9,065 nt of DNA, taken from Pseudomonadota bacterium. Its GTDB lineage: Bacteria > Desulfobacterota > Desulfovibrionia > Desulfovibrionales > Desulfovibrionaceae. The stretch lies in contig JAEZEM010000463.1 in assembly GCA_023417745.1 (NCBI GenBank), positions 1 through 9,065 on the forward strand. Direction: 5' to 3'. This document shows, piece after piece, positions 6,389 to 9,065 of this stretch. The position numbers were made by a program, and so were the translations under genes. Within the stretch, counting starts at the first letter, position 1, and every line of letters starts with the position of its first letter. Below the pieces are notes generated by a model. The model was not told where the DNA came from. It searched no databases and saw only the letters and a list, made by a program, of their open reading frames with translations.

Positions 6389-6859
6389 CTACAGCGAAAC
6401 GAATTCCACCCGAATGCCGTCGCCGCCAAAATCCACCAAGGCCAGCGACCCGCCGGGGGTGAGCGCCCCGGGATTAATCAGGCGCGTGTCGCCGTAGGTC
6501 GTATCCTCGGCGGCGTGGGAATGGCCGAAGAAGATGACGTCGAAGCGGCCGGCCAGGGTCTCGGCGATGCGGGCCGACAGTCCGGGGCGCGGCCCCCAGC
6601 CGTGAACCGCAGCCACGCGCACCCCTTCCAGCACCAGCTCCACCAGCGGCGGCGGATCGCCGCCCAGGGCAAAGCCGTCGCAATTGCCGGCAACCGAGAC
6701 ATGCCCGGGATGCTGGATCAGATAGCTCCACAGGGATTGGCCGGTGTGGTCGCCGCAGTGGATGACGTAATCGGCCGGGGCCAGATAGCGGGCGTAGACG
6801 GCCTCGAAAAAGGCGTTTGGCCGCGACAGGTGGCTGTCGGAGATGACGGCGGCGCGCAT
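6389..6859 (-). CDS. YfcE/MJ0936-type metallophosphoesterase
   Basis: 156 residues, the usual size for this small single-domain family of calcineurin-like phosphodiesterases that hold two metal ions. All family motifs are in place: Asp8-x-His10, Gly36-Asp37, Gly58-Asn-Cys-Asp61, His86-Gly, Gly112-His-Ser-His115, and the following Asn129-Pro-Gly. Catalytic and metal-ligand residues therefore look intact. Members hydrolyse phosphodiesters in vitro, and natural substrates are mostly unknown. The start at 6859 is chosen because the protein begins directly with the first beta-strand, and AAGGA lies 7 bases upstream inside the end of the preceding gene. A longer frame exists to 6928 but would overlap the upstream gene. 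The stop of the HD-domain gene is 2 bases away, so the two are probably co-translated. Confidence 0.9.
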   Translation of the reverse strand: MRAAVISDSHLSRPNAFFEAVYARYLAPADYVIHCGDHTGQSLWSYLIQHPGHVSVAGNCDGFALGGDPPPLVELVLEGVRVAAVHGWGPRPGLSARIAETLAGRFDVIFFGHSHAAEDTTYGDTRLINPGALTPGGSLALVDFGGDGIRVEFVSL

Positions 6860-6861
6860 GC

Positions 6862-7467
6862 TCAGTCCTTGGGGGCGTGCCCGTTCTTGCGGTTCCACCA
6901 TTGCCGGTCCGGGCCGTTGAACCACCATTCGGCGTGGTCGGTGGCGGCCAGGGTGGCGGCCAGGGCGCGGCCGGCGTCGGTGCGCAGCCGGGCCATGGCC
7001 GCCTCGATCCAGGCGGCGGCGTAGCGGTTGCCCAGGTCGAGCTCTTCCTTCAAATTGGCGATGAGATCGATCTGGTCGGCGTCCTGGGCCAGCTGGGCTT
7101 CCAGGGTCTGGGCCGCTTCCAGCTCGTCATGCAGCGGCATGACCGTGGCGCTCAGTCCCGTGCCGGCCAGGGCGTCGGCCAGGGCGCGCCGGGAGTCGCA
7201 GGCGTTATAGAGCTTGTTGACGTAGTTGAAATCGCCGGTGCGGGCTTCGTGCAGGTCGTGGAACAGGCACATGGCCATGGTGCGGTAGGGATCGGCCCCG
7301 GCCTGTCCGGCCAGCATGAAGCCGATCATGGCCGTGCGACAGCTGTGCTCGGCCACGTTTTCCGAGCCCGAACCGAGAAACTGGTAGCCGGTGCGCGGGG
7401 TCTTGCGCAGCATGCCGGCCTCGAAGACCAGGTCGGCCAAGCGCGTGGCCCGCTCCCGGTCGCTCAT
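6862..7467 (-). CDS. HD-domain phosphohydrolase (YfbR/HDDC2-like)
   Basis: 201 residues from the chosen start. This is an HD-superfamily metal-dependent phosphohydrolase of the kind that includes YfbR-type 5'-deoxynucleotidases. Metal ligands are visible: His41 (in NVAEHS), His70-Asp71 (in CLFHDLHEA), and an Asp in DADQIDLI (probably Asp131). The block RKTPRTGYQFLG (21-32) and the GDFNYVNK segment (78-85) are typical of this branch. The start at 7467 is preferred because AAGG lies 5 bases upstream and the protein then begins at its first helix. An ATG at 7497 adds ten polar residues and has a weak ribosome site; it remains possible. A nucleotidase role is inferred from the family and the substrate is not known. 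The stop is 2 bases before the metallophosphoesterase start, forming a tight pair. argJ lies upstream, separated by a hairpin. Confidence 0.88.
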   Translation of the reverse strand: MSDRERATRLADLVFEAGMLRKTPRTGYQFLGSGSENVAEHSCRTAMIGFMLAGQAGADPYRTMAMCLFHDLHEARTGDFNYVNKLYNACDSRRALADALAGTGLSATVMPLHDELEAAQTLEAQLAQDADQIDLIANLKEELDLGNRYAAAWIEAAMARLRTDAGRALAATLAATDHAEWWFNGPDRQWWNRKNGHAPKD

Positions 7468-7514
7468 GTCCACCTTGGCGTGGTCGTCCGTCGTCATGGG
7501 CGCTACTCGTGAAA

Positions 7515-7542
7515 CGCCCGCCCCGCTGGCGCGGGGCGGGCG
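7515..7542 (-). terminator. Intercistronic hairpin after argJ
   Basis: A perfect 12-bp stem (7515-7526 with 7531-7542) with a 4-base loop begins 9 bases after the argJ stop (7552). On the minus strand only TTTC follows, so it is a weak terminator at best. Only 47 bases remain between it and the chosen HD gene start at 7467, and I see no clear promoter there. Partial read-through or mRNA processing that sets a lower level for the two downstream genes is plausible. Confidence 0.5.
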
Positions 7543-7551
7543 GTAAGGCGG

Positions 7552-8754
7552 CTACGTGCGGTAGTCGGCGTTGATCTTGATATAGTCGTAGGTCAGGTCC
7601 GAGGCCAAAAGCAGGTAGCGGCCCGGGCCGCCGCCCAGTTCGATGTCCACGGGGATCTCGCCCCGGCGCATGTGGGGGGCGAGCAGGGCGTCGAGGTCGT
7701 CGGCCACGGGCATCCCATTTTCAAAGACCGGCACCCCGCCGATGCGCACGGCCACGCCCTCGGGATCGAAGACCGCGCCCGAGCGGCCGATGGCGCAGAC
7801 AATGCGGCCCCAGTTGGCGTCGCGACCGAAAAAGGCGGTCTTGACCAGGGGCGAATTGCCCACGGCCCGGGCGGCCAGTTCGGCCTCGGCCGGGGAAGCC
7901 GCGCCCGTCACCTTGATGCGCAGCACCTTGGTGCCGCCCTCGGCGTCCTGCACGAGCATGGCCGCCAACGTCTGGCAGACCTCGGCCATGACGGCGAGCA
8001 GGGCCTGCCGGCCCTCGGCCGAGTCGATGACCACTTCCGACGCGCCGTTGGCCAGCCCGAGGACGCAGTCGTTGGTGGAGGTGTCGCCGTCCACGGTGAC
8101 GCTATTAAAGCTGCGGTCGGCGGCGGCGGCCACGGCCTCCTGCCACCACAGCGAACCGACCTTGGCGTCGCATAAAAGCACGCCGATCATGGTGGCCATG
8201 TTGGGGGCGATCATGCCGGCCCCCTTGGCCATGCCCAGCACGCGCACCTCGCCGGCTTCGGTGGTCAGCGTCCCCCAGGCGATCTTGGGGAAGCTGTCCG
8301 TGGTCATGATGGCCTTGGCCGCAGCCATGGCCGGGGTCTGGCCGAGATTTTCGGCCAGGGTCGGGACCACGGCCTTCCATTTGTCCATTTTGAGCCGCGC
8401 CCCGATGACGCCGGTGGAGGCCGGCAAAATCTCCTCCGGAGAAAGGTCGGTGGCCTTGGCCACCATGGACAAGGTCTCGCGGCAGTCGGCGATGCCGGCC
8501 GCGCCGGTGCAGGCGTTGGCCTGGCCGGCGTTGACGAGGACGGCCCGGGCATGGCCGCCGGAGGCGGCCAGCTGGGCCTTGGCCACGGTGACCGGGGCGG
8601 CCTGGAAAAGGTTTTGGGTGAAAACGCCGGCCGCGGCGGCCGGGGATTCGCTGACGATAAGCGCCAGGTCGTCGCGGCCGGTGGTGTACTTGAAGGCGGC
8701 CGAGGCCGTGGCAAAGGAAAAGCCCTTGGGAACGGGAATCACGGGCGATGGCAT
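7552..8754 (-). CDS. argJ: Glutamate N-acetyltransferase / amino-acid acetyltransferase ArgJ
   Basis: 400 residues, full length for ArgJ. The enzyme moves the acetyl group from N-acetylornithine to glutamate, closing the acetyl cycle of arginine biosynthesis in the cytoplasm. In bifunctional forms it also makes N-acetylglutamate from acetyl-CoA; sequence alone does not settle which form this is. The precursor cuts itself into alpha and beta chains. The cleavage motif KGAGMIAPNMATM is at 177-189, with cleavage expected between Ala187 and the nucleophile Thr188. Other landmarks are VNAGQANACTG (74-84), the oxyanion-hole region STGVIG (113-118), TTDSFPK (151-157), DGDTSTND in the beta chain, GRDANWGRI near the C-terminal third, and the ending NADYRT. 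AAGGAG lies 7 bases before the ATG. No ARG box or leader is evident. The upstream EF-hand gene is 54 bases away on the same strand and could share the transcript. Confidence 0.97.
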   Translation of the reverse strand: MPSPVIPVPKGFSFATASAAFKYTTGRDDLALIVSESPAAAAGVFTQNLFQAAPVTVAKAQLAASGGHARAVLVNAGQANACTGAAGIADCRETLSMVAKATDLSPEEILPASTGVIGARLKMDKWKAVVPTLAENLGQTPAMAAAKAIMTTDSFPKIAWGTLTTEAGEVRVLGMAKGAGMIAPNMATMIGVLLCDAKVGSLWWQEAVAAAADRSFNSVTVDGDTSTNDCVLGLANGASEVVIDSAEGRQALLAVMAEVCQTLAAMLVQDAEGGTKVLRIKVTGAASPAEAELAARAVGNSPLVKTAFFGRDANWGRIVCAIGRSGAVFDPEGVAVRIGGVPVFENGMPVADDLDALLAPHMRRGEIPVDIELGGGPGRYLLLASDLTYDYIKINADYRT

Positions 8755-8808
8755 GGCGGCGCTCCTTGGGTGGGTTGATGATGATGAAGAGGAGACGACG
8801 GCGGCCGG

Positions 8809-9065
8809 TCAGGGCGCGGGTCGGGCCGAAGCGGCCCGGGAGGGGCTTGGCGCGGCCATCTCTTCGCGGGTGATGACGCCGTCGTTATTGCGGTCCAGGC
8901 GGCGGAACTCGCGTTCCTGGAAATTTCGCCATTCCTCCAGGGTGATGCGGCCGTTGCCGTCGGCGTCGATGGCCGAAAAGGCGGCCGAATTCGCCGGGGC
9001 GGCGGCCGGAGCCGGCGGCGCGGCCGGGGCAGGCGCGGCAGCCGGGGACGCCATCGGCGGCGCTC
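8809..9065 (-). CDS. EF-hand calcium-binding protein, 5' end beyond window
   Basis: The C-terminal 85 or so codons are visible. The frame stays open through the right edge with more Ala/Pro codons, so the ATG at 9054 is probably internal and the true start lies outside. Two canonical EF-hand loops are present. Numbering from the ATG at 9054, they are DADGNGRITLEE (30-41) and DRNNDGVITREE (54-65), each with acidic or Asn ligands at positions 1, 3 and 5 and Glu at 12. The 12-residue spacing between them is short but usual for paired bacterial EF-hands. An Ala/Pro-rich linker precedes them, and the tail is Ala/Pro/Arg-rich. Such proteins are often exported in proteobacteria, but a signal peptide cannot be checked here. 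The partner and role are unknown. Stop TGA at 8811-8809, 54 bases before argJ. Confidence 0.85.
   Translation of the reverse strand, partial: APPMASPAAAPAPAAPPAPAAAPANSAAFSAIDADGNGRITLEEWRNFQEREFRRLDRNNDGVITREEMAAPSPSRAASARPAP

Noticed and set aside
8771..8790. Short GAT/ATG trinucleotide run between the EF-hand gene and argJ
   Set aside because: Only about four units, non-coding, and too short to treat as a meaningful repeat.

Overview
The window is high-GC bacterial DNA. It most resembles a deltaproteobacterial sulfate reducer of the Desulfovibrionaceae, such as a Desulfovibrio/Solidesulfovibrio-type genome. This placement is an inference from base composition, the style of the chemoreceptor, and a soluble Cache-repeat protein next to it; no rRNA or other marker is present. 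I see six protein genes and no tRNA, rRNA, CRISPR array, insertion sequence or phage gene.

Layout, left to right. (1) Positions 1-1214, minus strand, cut by the left edge: an exported protein whose first domain resembles the beta-1,3-glucanase (GH64)/thaumatin-like fold. It has its own promoter candidate and a structured leader. (2) 1486-3600, minus: a complete 704-residue transmembrane chemoreceptor (dCache, HAMP and MCP signalling domains), followed by a 16-bp perfect hairpin. (3) 3601-4259: a 659-bp divergent intergenic region without a convincing gene. It holds several inverted repeats, a 14-bp palindrome and a thrice-repeated 10-mer. (4) 4260-6311, plus: a soluble 683-residue protein made of two copies of a Cache-like unit with no visible output domain. 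It is transcribed divergently from the chemoreceptor. (5) 6334-6371: a 17-bp hairpin with a GCAA loop, serving as terminator between convergent genes. (6) 6389-9065, minus: a gene run in the order EF-hand protein (cut by the right edge), argJ, HD-domain phosphohydrolase, YfcE-type metallophosphoesterase.

How the genes may work together. The chemoreceptor and the soluble double-Cache protein form a head-to-head sensory pair, and the shared control region between them is the least ordinary part of the window. The HD hydrolase and the metallophosphoesterase are separated by 2 bases and are almost certainly translated from one message; both families act on phosphate esters, often nucleotides. argJ is a standard arginine biosynthesis gene upstream of them, separated by a 12-bp hairpin that may reduce read-through. 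The glucanase-like protein is an independent unit.

The best candidate for something undescribed is the cytoplasmic tandem-Cache protein with its structured leader. The evidence is the sequence pattern only.
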